DNA of 64,000 nucleotides from Stomorhina lunata (taxonomy: Eukaryota; Arthropoda; Insecta; Diptera; Rhiniidae): contig OW121740.1 of the NCBI GenBank assembly GCA_933228675.1, positions 158,060,691 to 158,124,690 of the forward strand, written 5' to 3'. The translations under genes were made by a program, and so were the position numbers. Below are positions 47,127 through 61,171 of this stretch, one piece after another (position 1 is the first letter of the stretch; every line of letters begins with the position of its first letter). The notes beneath the pieces were generated by a model that made no database searches, had not been told where the DNA came from, and saw only the letters and a program-made list of their open reading frames with translations.

Positions 47127-48480
47127 GTAAGTAAACCATTAGTTGGAGTTTGAATTCTTAAGAATTATATTTGTTTGCTTGAAGGTGCCCACATACATGT
47201 GCGTCAGAATGACTTGTGTTAATATTTTGGGTTATTGGAAATGTTTTTGACTTAGAAATTAGTAGGGACTTGTTTTTTTTTAAGAAAAGGTTGTGGTTTA
47301 ACGGGAGTTAAAGGAGACAGGAACTGTGTTAGGGTAAATACATACCTATACCCATCTAAAATGCCCTGTAGACATCAATTACTTACATTCTTTTTTAAAT
47401 ATGTAATTGTTTTAAAAATTTCTCAAAATTATTATTCCAAATTTTTGAATCTTCTTTTTTTTAAGAAATTATCTAAAATTTTAAAATTTATGAAATTAGT
47501 TAATTTATTGAAATGATTAAATTTACATAAATTTTTAAAAATTAAACATTTTTTGAAAATTTTAATCGCACAATTTTTTATGTTTTGGATATTACAAAAA
47601 TTATAACGTTCTAAAAATTTGAAATATTAAATTTTGAAAAATTTTAAATTCTTAAATTTTCAAAATTTGTACAATATTTGATTTTTTTTTCATCTTTTAT
47701 ATTTAGTATATTTTGTATAATTTATAAAATTATTGAACCTTCTGAAGACCTTTCTATAAATTTAAAAAATTAAATAAATTTTTTCTAAAATTTAAAAATG
47801 GTCTTAAGTTTTGAAACTTAAAAATTTTTTGAATTTATTTATTAAATTTGTTAAAATGATCAAATTTATTTAAATATATTAAACATTTGTAAATGTGTTT
47901 CACTAATTTCATTATTAAATTCGTGATGTTTTTTGGATTTTCACACAAATTTTTAAATGTTTAAATAATTTTTAATCTTATGTTTTAAAAAAATTAAATT
48001 CTTAAAATTTTGAAACTTTCTACAATTTTATAAATTTTTTTTCTTTCAAATTTTCCATATTTTATACAATTTAAAAACTTTTTAATAAAATTTCGATATC
48101 AATTTTTTTTTTGATTTAAAACTTTATCACAGATTTCAAAAAAATGTTATAGTTTTGAAACTTATAAATATTTAAAAGTTATGAAATTTGTGAAAAGGAA
48201 CAGTTTTTTGTAAAATTTTCATCGTAAAATTTGAAAATTTAAAAATTCAAACTTTCTACCATTTTATGAATTTATATTTTTTACAATTAAGAAAATTTTT
48301 TAAAAAATTTTATATGGAAAATTTTTTTGATTTCAAATTTTTTCTTAGTAAATTTTCGATTTCAAAAAATTTGACAGAAAATTGTTGGAATCTAAAATTT
48401 TCAAAGAAAATTTTCTATGTCAAACAAATTTTCTACATACAAAATTTTTAATTTTTAATTATTTGACGAATATTTTTGAT
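47127..48480 (+). other. timeout: timeout intron 2, proximal A/T-rich part
   Basis: Begins at the GTAAGT donor. From about 47400 it is low-complexity A/T sequence with hints of the satellite units that become clear further on. No further timeout exon was recognised to the end of the window, so intron 2 probably exceeds 16.8 kb. Confidence 0.6.
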
Positions 48481-50770
48481 ATCAAAGATTTTCATATCAA
48501 ATTTTTGATCTTAAAATATTTCATAAATAATTTTTTTTTAGAAAATATTTGACACCAAAATTTTTCATACAAAATTTTTGATTTAAAAATTGTTAACAGT
48601 AAAATTTTTGATATCAGATTTTTTTTTATCGAAAATTATAGATATTAAATTTTTTTATCGAAATTTTTTGCATTCTTTTTGAAAATTGTTGAAATCAAAA
48701 AGTTTTATCGAAAATTTTCGACATCAAAATTTTATTAGAAATGATTTGTTAACAAAAATTTTCATAGAAATTAGTCGATATCAAAATTTTTGATAGAAAA
48801 TTTTCGATATAAAAATTTTTGATAGAAAATTTTCGATATCAAAATTTTTTCTTAGGAAATTTTTGATAGTAAAAGTTTTCAATAGAAAATTGTTGATATT
48901 ACGTTTTTTTATAGAAAATTTTTCATATATCTAATTTTCATAGAAAATTCTTGGATTAAAAATTTTTTAGAGAATATTTTCGATATCGAAAAAATTTCAT
49001 AGAAAATTTTCAAAAAAAAAAAATCCAAAAAATATTCCAAAGAAATGATTTTCGCAGCAAAATTATTTTGTCAAACTTCTTTAAACACATTCTTTTATAT
49101 CAACATTTTTTTAAGAACATTTTTTTAAAAACTTTTTTTTAAATACTTTAAGAAAAATTTTTAACCCAAAATTTTTTTAGGTATAATTTTTTTTTTAGAA
49201 AATTTTCTATATAAGAATTTGCTATAGAAAATTTTTGAAACCAACATTTTTTACAGAAATTCGTCGATATTAAAATATTACATAGATTTTTTTTTCATTA
49301 AAAATTTATCTTTAGAATTCTTAGATGTTTCTTAAAAATTTTCGATATCATATTTTTTTCGTAAAAAAATTTTTATAGGAAATATTTAATTTGATCTAAA
49401 AATTCTTAGATTTTATATAGTATATTTTAGGTATAGATTTTTTTCATATAAAAAATTTTTAGTTTTTTTAGAAAGTTTTTGATTTCAAAATTTTTTATAG
49501 GAAATATTTCATACCAAAATTCTTCAAAGAAATTCATCGATATTAAAATTTAAAATTGTTGATATCAAAATTTTTATTTAGAATTCGTAGTTTTTTTTTT
49601 AAGAAAACTGTTGAATTAAAAAATTTTAAAGAATATTTTCGATGTTACAAAAATTTAGATAGACAATTTTTGTTATCAAAATATTTCCGTAGAAAAGGTT
49701 TCTATAGCAAACTTTTGATCCCAAAATTTTTTATAAAAATTTTGGTACTGAAATTTTTCATCGTAAATTTGTATAGAAAATATTTGTTACCCAAATTCAC
49801 AGAAATTCGTTGAGATCAAAATCTTCGACTTCAATATTTTTAATATCAGAATTTTTTATAGAACATCTTCGATATCACAACTAAAACTTCTTTCATCGAC
49901 ATTTTTTTAGAGAATTTTCGGTATGAACATTTTTTATAGAAAATATTTCATACCAACATTTTTCTTAGAAATTCTTCGATATCAAAATTTTACATAGAAT
50001 TTTTTTAGATTTTTCATAGATACAATTTTTTGCGTAAAAAATTTTTAATCACCTTTTTTTTTTTTTTGTAAAATTTTTTATTTAAAAATTTTTTCATAGA
50101 AAATTTTCCACATCAAAAATTTTTGCAAATAATTTATGAAATGAACTTATGCCGACTCGAACTCACAGTCTTCAAGTCTTCGATATCAAATTTTTTTCAT
50201 AAAAAACTTTCGATATCAAAATTTTATCATAGGATATTTTTTAATAGAAAATCGTTCATATCACGATTTTTTTTTTACAAAATTTTAGATTTCAAAATTT
50301 TTCGTAGAAAATTTCACAAATCACCAAAATTTTTCATAGGATATCAAAATTTTTTTGTAGAAATTCCTCAATGTCAAAAATTTACATAGAATACTTTTGA
50401 TATAAAATTTTTTCTTAGAATTTCTAGATTTTTCATAGAAAATGTTCGACATCACAATTTTTTTGTAAAAAATTTTTTATAACAAAATTTTCTTTTAGGA
50501 AATTTTTTATAAAAGTTCGTTTCTAAAATTTTTATAGAATTCTTCGATTTTTTAGAGAAAATTTTCGATATCAAAATTTTTTAATGGAAATTTTTTATAA
50601 AAGTTCGTTTCTAAAATTTTTATAGAATTCTTAGATTTTTTAGAGAAAATTTTCGATATCAAAATTTTTTAATGGAAATTTTTTGATAACTTTTTTTCTT
50701 AAAAAATGTTTCATCTAAAAATTTTTACATTTCACAAAGTTTTGAAAAATTTTTAAATCTTAGAAAAAAA
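48481..50770. repeat. Degenerate ~29-bp satellite, GATATC type (reverse form)
   Basis: Loose units of the form TTTTCGATATCAAAATTTTT followed by T-rich and ATAGAAAA stretches. Many copies keep TATAGAAAA as in the 14-bp family, others GATATC as in the arrays downstream. A clean 86-bp tandem duplication occurs at about 50500-50672 (AAGTTC at 50515 and 50601). Confidence 0.85.
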
Positions 50771-52070
50771 TTCCTAACAACATTTCTCCGCTTCAAAACT
50801 CTCATTTTCGTCTTCTAACTCTGAAAACATTTATTAAATTTAATTTAATTACATTTTTCTTTCTGTTATTGTAAGTATTTTAATAACTTTTGTTTTATAA
50901 TTTCATTTTATTATGTTTTTTGGTACTAAAACTTTTGCAGACTTATTTTATCTTATAATTACAAATGTTTTTTAATTTTAATTTTTGTTGTATTTTTGTT
51001 TTGAAATTTTCTTTGCAAAGTTCACTTCAAAAAGTTATTTCTTGTCAGTGTTTTTATGTGTATGTCTGTCTATCCGTCTGTCTGTTGGTCCTTACATACT
51101 TACATTTTTGGTAGACAGTTTTCAAAAACTATTTTTGTCTACTTGTCTCCTAAAATTGCAATTTTCCTTAATGTTTTATTATTGCAATTGTCGTTTTTGT
51201 TGTTGCTGCTGTCGTCTTCTATTCCCAACAAGTGACAATTGTTTTCAGTCATTTACATGTCTTCAATTCAAATGCCAAAATCTTTAACAAAAAAAGATTT
51301 GAAAAACTAAAAGAAAATCCTTTTTTGTCAAGTGGTTTCTGTGTAGAGACTGTTAAAAATCTTTGGCAAAAAGCTTCTCCTGCTTCTGAACCCTTTTACT
51401 TAACAGTTCTTGAATACAAATGTTTGTGTGGATTATGAAAGTGTTTGTTTCCTAAGTTTTAAGTGACAAATGTGTCAATTTCGTATGAAACTGTCGTTAC
51501 TATTTTGGTTATTATTTTAGCTTAAACTACAGTTTGCGGCTGCTATCGGCTGCTCTGCCAAATGACTGTTTAGATCTTTTCTTAACTTCTTTCAGAGTTT
51601 AAGTCAAAAGTTCTCAAAATCTACATGTTCATCTGAATGTAGCTCAGCCTGACTTGACTCCACTGCCTCCTATACTATTTCTATATTTTTCTTCGTTCTC
51701 GGTTTTTGTTTTTTAAGTCTTAAGAGATGAGTGGAGACCACACTTAAACTAAGTTTAATTGTTTTAAGATTTTTTCCTTCTTCTAAGTTCATTTCTTAGA
51801 GAGGATTTAGCCAGATGATAACTTTTTCCTGTGTTTGTGCATGTGAGTGAGTGCCTTGAAAGTTTTGTTGGAAAACTTGTTGCCGCAGATTTGTATTTGA
51901 GTGCGACTTGTACAAATGCATTTAGCATAAGAAGATGACATTCCAAATATTTGTTTAGTTGAGTGCAGTTTTTTGAAGTTTTTATTGTGGCTTGTTTTTA
52001 GAGCGCAGCAAGAAATTGCACAAATTTAGTTACAGTGAGGTCGAGAAAACATTTTACAAGTCCCTTTAAA
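50771..52070. other. Unique intronic stretch, no exon recognised
   Basis: Non-repetitive, less A/T-rich sequence. Two plus-strand ORFs (50985-51287 and 51232-51438) and a minus ORF (51764-51946) have no recognisable domain and do not resemble the Timeless family. A cryptic gene or regulatory region here cannot be excluded. Confidence 0.45.
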
Positions 52071-54480
52071 AGAAGATACTTATAAAAACTTTTGATATCA
52101 AAAATTTTCTTTAAATTATACTCAACAAATTTGGCTACCAAAAATTTTCTTTAAAAACTTTAATGTCGAAAATTTTCTATTAAATGTCATGATATCAAAA
52201 ATTTTCTATGAAAAAATTTGATATCAAAAATTTTCTTTGAAAAAATTGTTATCAAAAATTTTCTATAAAAAAATTTGATATCAAAAATTTTCTATAAAAA
52301 AATTTTCTTTAAAAAAATATAATATCAAAAATTTTCTGTAAAAAAAAAATTTTGTTATCACAAATTTTCTTAAAAAAATTTAATATTTAAAATTTTCTAT
52401 AACAAATTTTATATCAAACATTTTCTATAGAAAAATTTGATAACAAAAATTTTCTATAAAAAAATTTGATTTAAATTTTTTTTAAATAAAAAAAATTTTA
52501 CATCAAAATTTTCACAAAAATTTTGTATTACAAAATTTGTTATCAAAACTTTTTTATAAAAAAATTGACATCAAAAATTTTACATTTTTTATAAAAAAAT
52601 TTTAATCAAAAAATTTCTGTAAAAAAATTTTATAACAAAAATTTAAAATCAAAAATTTTTTATATAAAAAAATTTGACATTAAAAAAATTCTATGAAAAA
52701 AATTTAATATCAAAAATTTTCAATAAAAAAACATACAAACATTTTGTTATCAAAATTTTTTTTATAAAAAAATTTGACATCAAAAATTTTCTATAAAAAA
52801 AATTTCTATAAAAAAAATTGATATCAAAAATTGATATTAAAATTTAATATCAAAATTTTTCTATAAAAAATTGATATCGAAAATGTTCTATAAAAAATAG
52901 TATATAAAAAATTTTGGTGTCGAAAATTTTCTATAAAAAAATTTTGATGTCAAAAATTTTCTATAAAAAACTTTGATATCGAAAATTTTCTAACAAAGAT
53001 TTTGACGCCGAAAATTTTCTATAAAAAATTTGATCTTAAAAGTTTTGTATAAAAAATTTGATATCAAAAATTTTCTCTAAAAAAATTGTTTAACAAAAAT
53101 TTTCTGTAAAAATGTTGATATCGAAATATTCTATAGAAAAATTTAATATTAAAAATTTTCTTTACAAGAATTTGATATGAACATTTTCTATACAAAATTT
53201 TGATATGAAAAATTTTCCGGAAAAATTTTGATATGAAAAATTTCTATAAAAAATTTTGATTTGAAAAATTTTGACATCAAAAATTTTCTATAAAAAATTT
53301 TGATATCAAAAATTTTCTATAAAAAATTTTGATATCAAAAATTTTCTATAAAAAATTTTGATATCAAAAATTTTCTATAAAAAATTTTGATATCAAAAAT
53401 TTTCTATAAAAAATTTTGATATCAAAAATTTTCTATAAAAAATTTTGATATAGAAAATTTTCTATAAAAAATGTTGATATCAAACATTTTCTATAAAAAA
53501 TTTTGATATCAAAAATTTTCTGTAAAAAATTTAATATCAAAATTTTTCTATAAAAAATTGATATCGAAAATTTTCTATAAAAAATAGTTTATAAAAAATT
53601 TTGGTGTCGAAAATTTTCTATAAAAAAATGTTGATGTCAAAAATTTTCTATAAAAAGCTTTGATATCGAAAATTTTCTAACAAAGATTTTGACATCGAAA
53701 ATTTTCTATAAAAAATTTGATATTAAAAGTTTTCTATAAAAAATTTGATATCAAAAATTTTCTCTAAAAAAATTGTTTATCAAAAATTTCCTGTAAAAAT
53801 TTTGATATCGAAATATTCTATAGAAAAATTTAATATTAAAAATTTTCTTTACAAGAATTTGATATGAAAATTTTCTATACAAAATTTTGATATGAAAAAT
53901 TTTCTGGAAAAATTTTGATATGAAAAATTTTGATTTGAAAAATTTTGATTTGAAAAATTTTGATATGAAAAATTTTGATATGAAAAATTTTTTATAAAAA
54001 ATTTTGATATGAAAAATTTTTTATAAAAAATTTTGATATGAAAAATTTTCGATAAAAAAATTTTGATATTAAAATTTTTATAAAAAATTTTGATATTAAA
54101 ATTTTTATAAAAAATTTTGATATTAAAAATTTTCTATAAAAAATTTTGATATGAAATATTTTCTATAAAAATTTTTAAAATTTTCTGTAAAAATATTTGA
54201 TATCCAAACTTTTTTTGTCAAAAAATTTGATATCAATAATTCTCTAAAAAAATTGATATCAAAAATTTTCTATAAAAAAATTTGATATCAAAGATTTTCT
54301 ATGAAAAATATTGATATCGAAAAATTTCTATTAAAAATTTTCATATCGAAAATTTTCTATTAAAAATTTTTATATCGAAAATTTTCTATTAAAAATTTTG
54401 ATATAGAAAATTTTCTATTAAAAATTTGAATATCGAAAATTTTTTAAAAATCGTTCGTATCTTAATCTCCAAAATTTTCT
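52071..54480. repeat. 29-bp satellite array, GATATC type
   Basis: Units join ATTTTGATATCAAAAATTTT to CTATAAAAA. The step is 29 bp in the homogeneous core (GATATC at 53302 and 53331; about 53270-53520). A 430-bp segment is duplicated at a fixed offset of 687 bp (ggtgtc at 52916 and 53603; acaaag at 52993 and 53680). Confidence 0.96.
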
Positions 54481-56390
54481 ATAAATTTTTTTTATCCAAA
54501 ATTTTTCTAAAATTTTTAATATCTACAATCTAAGTAAATATCTACAATTTTCGACGAAATATTGATAATCGATTTCCTGTGGAATGCATTTTATGTCCTT
54601 TCTAAAGACTTCATTAGAACTCAGTGGCCATAATATCCACTAATGACAAGTGGTCATTAATTAAATTAGCTAACAAAAATGTTATCCTTTAATTTGCTAA
54701 AATTGTACAAATCGTTTATCTTTTGTTAGATAATTTCCATAGAAATCTTTTTGGAACACAAAAAGAAAACCTTTGGTAAGTTCTAAAAAAAACTTTACCT
54801 AAGGTTGTTGCCGTTCAAGGTTTCTCCTTTTCTTTTCACTTCAAATACTTCGCTAAAGTTCATTTTTTTTTTTAATTTAAAATTATATTATCCCCGACAA
54901 CACGTAACCATCTCCTTTTGGGCCCCTATTATGCACATCTGTTTTTCTGTCGTTTATTTTCTTCTTATGTATTTTTTCCATTTCTTCTGATTTTAAACTT
55001 TTCTTTTAACTATTCAATTAAATTTTAAACGTGAATACTTTTGATGGACATAAGTCAGACCCTGTTTCCTTTTTTTTATCCACTCATTCTTTCTTCCTTT
55101 TTTTTTCCAAATATACAGACCATTAAAAACATTTTTACGTTTAATTTTTCCACATTTTTTCTGCTGTTTCATGATAAATAGAGAGTTAAGGAATCCTATG
55201 GCGAATAAAAAAATATATGTATATAATTCAAAGAAGAACAAAAGTAAAGGCCAAATCATTTTGCAAAGGCAAACATCACAGGACTAAATACAAAAATAAA
55301 AAAAATAAAGAAAATTATAAAAAGACCCTGGGAAAAAATACGTAAATAAAATAAAGAAAAACTTACTTAAGTCAACTTTTGAAAACAAATTAAACAAATT
55401 AAAAATAATGGAAAACTACTGCTGATGCTGCTGCTTCTTTCTGCTGCTGCTGCTGGCACAATCACATCATTTCACTACAAACAACCAACAGCAAACAGTA
55501 AAATTAGTATAGAAGTGAAATTTTAAACAAATACACTAGAATCACGATTGAAATCGTTACGTGATATATCGAAAATCTCAATCTCAAAGCAAAGACTCTA
55601 TAATATAAAGATGTTCCACATAAATACATTGATTTGCCATATGGTCGTTTTGAAAAGTCCCATAAAAAAAGAGTATACCGGCTTTTGTTTTAACTTAGAA
55701 ACAACTAATGGAGACTATTGTCCATTGAGAGAAAGCTAAGGCACACACACGTGCTAATAAATTGTATGTATGCACTTTTGACCGAAAACAAATGTATTAA
55801 GTGCAATATTTTTATATTTCATTTATATTTTCATGTTACCACAGTTAGTTTTTGTATTATTCTTATCATGTTTTAAATAGTTTGTCCATTCCTCATTTTT
55901 ATGGATTCCACTGTAATATTAAATTGGAGAACTTTAAATAGAAAAAAAACTATCCATTAAATAGACATACATTAATATTGCCCTGGAATGCACTTGACCA
56001 TGGAAAACTTGAAAAGGCTGTAAACTCGTTATTAAATATTTAAAATGTTTATGGAAAAGTATTAGATCTGATTTTTAAACTTTAAATAAAACTGAAAATT
56101 GTTTTAAAGGCTTTTTTCCGGAGGTGTAAAACATGTGGTTGATTGTGGAATGGTTATCGCAAAATTCAGTACATTGGATTGTGTATATCGATGGTTTAAT
56201 ATAAAAAAGGCCTAACTCGATTTTTTGTTACTTTTTTATTACAAGAAAAGGAAAAAAGTTAATAAAATTCGTAAAATTTAGATACAACAAAAATGTTAAT
56301 ACGATTTTTTATATTTTATTTAGTATGTGGAAAATAGATCGAAGTATTAAAGTCGGTCAACTTAGACTAGCTTTTTTTGCCGTCAGTTTA
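54481..56390. other. Unique intronic stretch, CTG tract
   Basis: Non-repetitive sequence with a CTG-rich microsatellite at about 55421-55456 (ctgctgatgctgctg..ctgctgctgctg). ORFs at 54805, 55014 (minus) and 55548 lack recognisable motifs. Confidence 0.45.
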
Positions 56391-59300
56391 AAGTGATATC
56401 AAAAAAATTTCTATAAAAAAATTGGATATCAAAAATTTTTTAAACAAAAATATTGATATCAAAAATTTTCTAGAAAAAAATGTGATTTCAAAAATTTTCG
56501 AAAAAAAAAATTTTGATATTATAAATTTTCGATAAAAAATTTTGATATCAAAAATTTTCGAAAAAAATTTTGATATCAAAAATTTTTTTTTTTAAATTTT
56601 GATATCAAAATTTTTTTTTTTTAAATTTTGATATCAAAAATTTTCTATAAAAAATTTTGATATCAAAAATTTTCAATAAAAAATTTTGATATCAACAAAA
56701 ACTTTCGATAAAGAATTTTTTTTATTTTATAAAAAATTTGATATCAAAAATTTTGTATAAAAAATTTGATATCAAAATATAATATCTATAAAAAAATTTT
56801 ATTCTATAAAAAATTTGATATCAAAAATTTTCTATAAAAAAAAAATTGATATTCAAAATTATCTATAAAACAATTTGATGTGAAAAATTTTCCATTAAAA
56901 ATTATTTGATATCAAAATTTTTTTATAAAAAATTTCGATATCATAAATTTTTGATAAAAAAAATTGATATTGAAAATTTCCAATAAAAAATTTCGATATC
57001 AAAAATTTTCGAAAAAAAAAATTTGATATCAAAAAATATCGATGAAAAATTTGATATCTATAAATTTCTATAAATAATTTTCGATAAACAATTTTGTTAA
57101 CAAAAATTTTCATTAAAAAATTTTGTTTTCTATAAAAAAATTTGTTATCAAAACTTTTCTATACAAAAATTTGATTTGAAAAATTTTCAATCAAAAAATT
57201 TGATATCAAAAAATTTCTTTAAAAAATTTGATATTTGAAATTTTTTATAAAAAAATTTGATATCAAAAATTTTCTATAAAAAAAATTTGATTCGAAAAAT
57301 TTTTCATAAAAAAATTTGAAATCAAAAATTTTCTATAAAAATTTAGATATCAAAAATCTCCATAAAAAATTTAATATTAAAAATTTTCTATAAAAAAATT
57401 TGATATCAAAAAGTTTTTTTGTAAGAAACTTTGATATGAAATATTTTCAATCAAAAAATTTGATATCAAAAATTTTCTTTAAAAAATTTGACATCAAAAA
57501 TTTTCTATAAAATAATTAGTTATTAAAAATTTTTTATAAAAAAATTTGATAACAAAAATTTTCTAAAAAAAATTTGATATTTGAAATTTTCTATAAAAAA
57601 TTTGATAAAAAAATTTGATATCAAAAATTTTCTATAAAAAATTGGATATCAACAATTTTTTACAAAAAAAAATTGATATCAAATATTTTCTATAAAAAAA
57701 ATTTAACAACAAAAATTTTCTATAAAAAAATTTGATATCAAAAATTTTCTTAAAAAAAATTTTATATCAAAAATTTTCTTAAAAAAAATTTTATATCAAA
57801 AATTTTCGTTCAAAAAATTTGATATTAAAAATTTTCTTTAAAAAAATTTTATAACAAAAATTTTCTAAAAAAAAAAATTTAATATCAAAAATTTTCTATA
57901 AAAAATTTAAACAAAAAAAATGATATCAAAAATTTTCTTAACAAAAAAAATTGATATCAAAAATTTTCTATAAAAAAATTGTACATCAAAATTTCAATAA
58001 AAAAATATCAAAAAAATTTTTTTTTTAAATTTGATGTCAAAAATGTTCAATCAGAAAATTTGATATCAAAAATTTTCTATAAAAAAATTTAATATCAAAA
58101 ATTGTTTATCTAAAATATGATGTGAAAAATTTTCCATAACAAAAATTTGATATCTAAAATTTTCTATAAAAATATTCGATATTAAAAATTTTCTATAAAA
58201 AAATTTGATATTTGAAATTTTCTATCTAAAAATTTTCTATAAAAAAATTTGATTAGAAAAATTTTCCTTAAAAAAATTTGATTAGAAAAATTTTCCTTAA
58301 AAAAATTTGATATCAAGAATTTTCTATAAAAATTTTCAGTAAAAAAATTTGATATCTAAAATTTTCTATGAAAAAATTTGATATTAAAAATTTTCTATAA
58401 AAAAATTTGATAACAAAAATTTTCTATAAAAAAAAACTTGATATTTGAAATTTTCTATAAAAAAATTTGATATCAAAAATTTTCTATAAAAAAATTTGAC
58501 TAGAAAAATTTTTCTTAAAAAAAATTTGATGTCAAGAATTTTCTATAAAAATGTTGATGTCAAGAATTTTCTATAAAAAAATTAGATATCAAAAATTTTG
58601 ATGTCAAAAATTTTCCAAAAACAATTTGAAATTTTTGATATCTAAAATTTTCTATAAAAAAATTTGATATTAAAAATTTTCTATAAAAAAATTTGATAAC
58701 AAAAATTTTCTATAAAAAAATTTGGTTAGAAAAATTTTCCTTAAAAAAATTTGATATCAAGAATTTTCTATAAAAATTTTGATGTCAAAAATTTTCAGTA
58801 AAAAAATTTGATATCTAAAATTTTCTATAAAAAAATTTGATATTTAAAATTTTCTATAAAAAAATTTGATAACAAAAATTTTCTATAAAAAAAAAAACTT
58901 AATATTTGAAATTTTCTATAAAAAAATTTGATATCAAAAATTTTCTATAAAAAAATTTGACTAGAAAAATTTTTCTTAAGAAAATTTGAAGAATTTTCTA
59001 AAAAATGTTGATGTCAAAAATTTTCTATAAAAAAATTAGATATCAAAAATGTTCTATAAAAATTTTGATGTCAAAGATTTTCCATAAAAAAATTTGATAT
59101 CTAAAATTTTCTATAAAAAAATTTGATATTAAAAATTTTCTATAAAAAAATTTGATAACAAAAATTTTCTATAAAAAAATTTGATATTTAAAATTTTCTA
59201 TAAAAAATTTAATATTAAAAATTTTCTATCAAAAGATCTGATGTAAAATATTGTTTGATATCATAAATTTTCGATAAAAAATTTTGATATCAAAAATCTT

Positions 59301-59700
59301 CTATAAATAATCTTGATATCAAAAATGTTCGAAAAAAAAATTTTTATATCAAAAAATTTCGATAAAAAATTTTAATATAAAAAATTTTCGAAAAAAAATT
59401 TGTATCTATAAACGAGATTTGATATAAATAATTTTCTATAAAAAATTTGATATCAAAAATTTTCTATAAAAAAAATGTGATATCAAAATTTTTTTTTTTA
59501 AAAAATTTTGTATCAAAAATTTTCTATAAAAAAAATTAGATATCAAAAATTTTCTATAAAAAAAATTAGATATCAAAAATTTTCTATAAAAAAATTAAAT
59601 GTCAAAAATTTTCTTTAAAAAATTTGTTATCAAAAATTTTCTATAGGTATATAATTTTGATATCAAAAATCTTTTGTAAAAATTTTTGGTATCAACAATT
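56391..59700. repeat. 29-bp satellite array, GATATC type, long
   Basis: More than 3 kb of units combining AAATTTGATATCAAAAATTTT with CTATAAAA, same orientation as 52.1-54.5k. A multi-unit block around 58270-58620 recurs at about 58720-59100 (offset 444 bp, growing to about 461 after an inserted half-unit). Variant halves GATTAG/GACTAG, GATGTC and GATAAC recur in the same order in both blocks. Confidence 0.95.
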
Positions 59701-61141
59701 TTGTAACAAAATTTGTTTATAACCTGAGTTTTATACCTTTGAATTACAAACATAATTCGATTTTAATTGTCATACATAAAATAAACCTCATTTTTATGCC
59801 ATTTAAACCTATAAAAACTGAAAGTTTGAAACAAAAAACAAGTTTTAAACAAAAAATTAAGCACATACGGTTTAATATCCGCCTGTGGTATATGAATTGC
59901 AATAAAGCGGTTTTGATCAAACATGACAACATTGACTTTATATCTTCTGAAAATTTCTATTCAATTTCCTTAAATTAAATGCAAATAATTTACTTTAAAA
60001 CCACAAAACACTAAAACATTTTCATTAACCTCGAACATAAACATTTGGCCATTAGGTATCTTTTGCAAATCCGCTTTAAATGTCCTCCCTTCTTCCTTAC
60101 CAATAGTTTTATTAGCGTAATTATGCATTTATTTCGTTTAGACAAATAAACCAAAAAAAAAAAATATTTTAGTACTTTTTCATACTTAGTTCAACATATC
60201 CTAGGGCTCTGATACAGAACAAATAAAAAAGAAAAAAAAAAGTTAAAACTTTTGCGCCAGCCAAATATATATTGTCGAAATTTCTTCAAACTTTTTATTT
60301 TTACGAATCATCATAATTTTTAATTACACCACTAAAACTGCAAATGCTACGACACGAATTAAAAGCAACGCGGAAAAGAAATAGAAAAGCAGCAGCAGCG
60401 GAGATGAATGACGATGACGACGACGGCGGTGGTGTTGAAGGAGAAATAATGATGGTAATGATGATAAAACACCTCACGGAAATATAAGCCACATCCTTGT
60501 AGTCATTTAGTTTTACTTCTCTAATAGGTTATGGCGATATCCAAAGAGAACGAGTGGAAAGGGTAATGACGGTGTGGAGGTGTTGAATTTCAAGTGTTAG
60601 CTAGAAGTTGGGAGTGTAAGGAATTATAATGTCAGAATCCAAAATAAAGATAACAAAGCGTTCATTTAGTCGGCGTTCTGTTTGTCTATTTCTGTCCGTC
60701 TATTTATTCATTTATTCAATGGTTGATTACTATAATTCTGTCACACTGCTAATACTTTGCCGTACACGCGTCAAAAAAAGAGTCAAAGTTTCTTTCTGTC
60801 TGTCGCAACTTCCGAGCGAACGTTGGTCTGTCGCTTTATTTGTTGTCCATATCTCTCTGTACCCTGAACCAGGCGTTTGTAAAAATGTCATTGAATTTCC
60901 TTTTAGCATTTGTCAGAAAATTTGCCAGTAAAAATAAAAGAATACTCGTATAATTTCAGTTTTATTGCGGGAAACTTAACAAAACAAGAAAAACTTTTTT
61001 ACCCCAAAAATCTTTTTATATTTTTTCGTTTTGGCTGTAAAATTTTTGTTACTTGTTTGAATTTTTTTATGTGAACTTTTGACTTTTTTTTTCTTCTCTA
61101 CTTCTGCACTTGTGCTGGATTTTAAGGTTTTGTTCATAATG

Positions 61142-61171
61142 CATTCATTCATTCATTCATTCATTCATTCA
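61142..61171. repeat. (CATT)n microsatellite
   Basis: Seven perfect tetranucleotide copies. Confidence 0.97.

Noticed and set aside
46830..47153. A 107-codon single ORF starting MDNHEYRR as a separate small gene
   Set aside because: Its start is internal to timeout exon 2 and its last nine codons run through a strong GTAAGT donor into intron 2. The exon model from 46803 to 47126, in phase with exon 1, explains it better.
60629..60931. A 100-codon ORF with an apparent hydrophobic N-terminal stretch
   Set aside because: No ATG context, domain or splice model supports it, and it overlaps GTCTGTCC-like low-complexity sequence.
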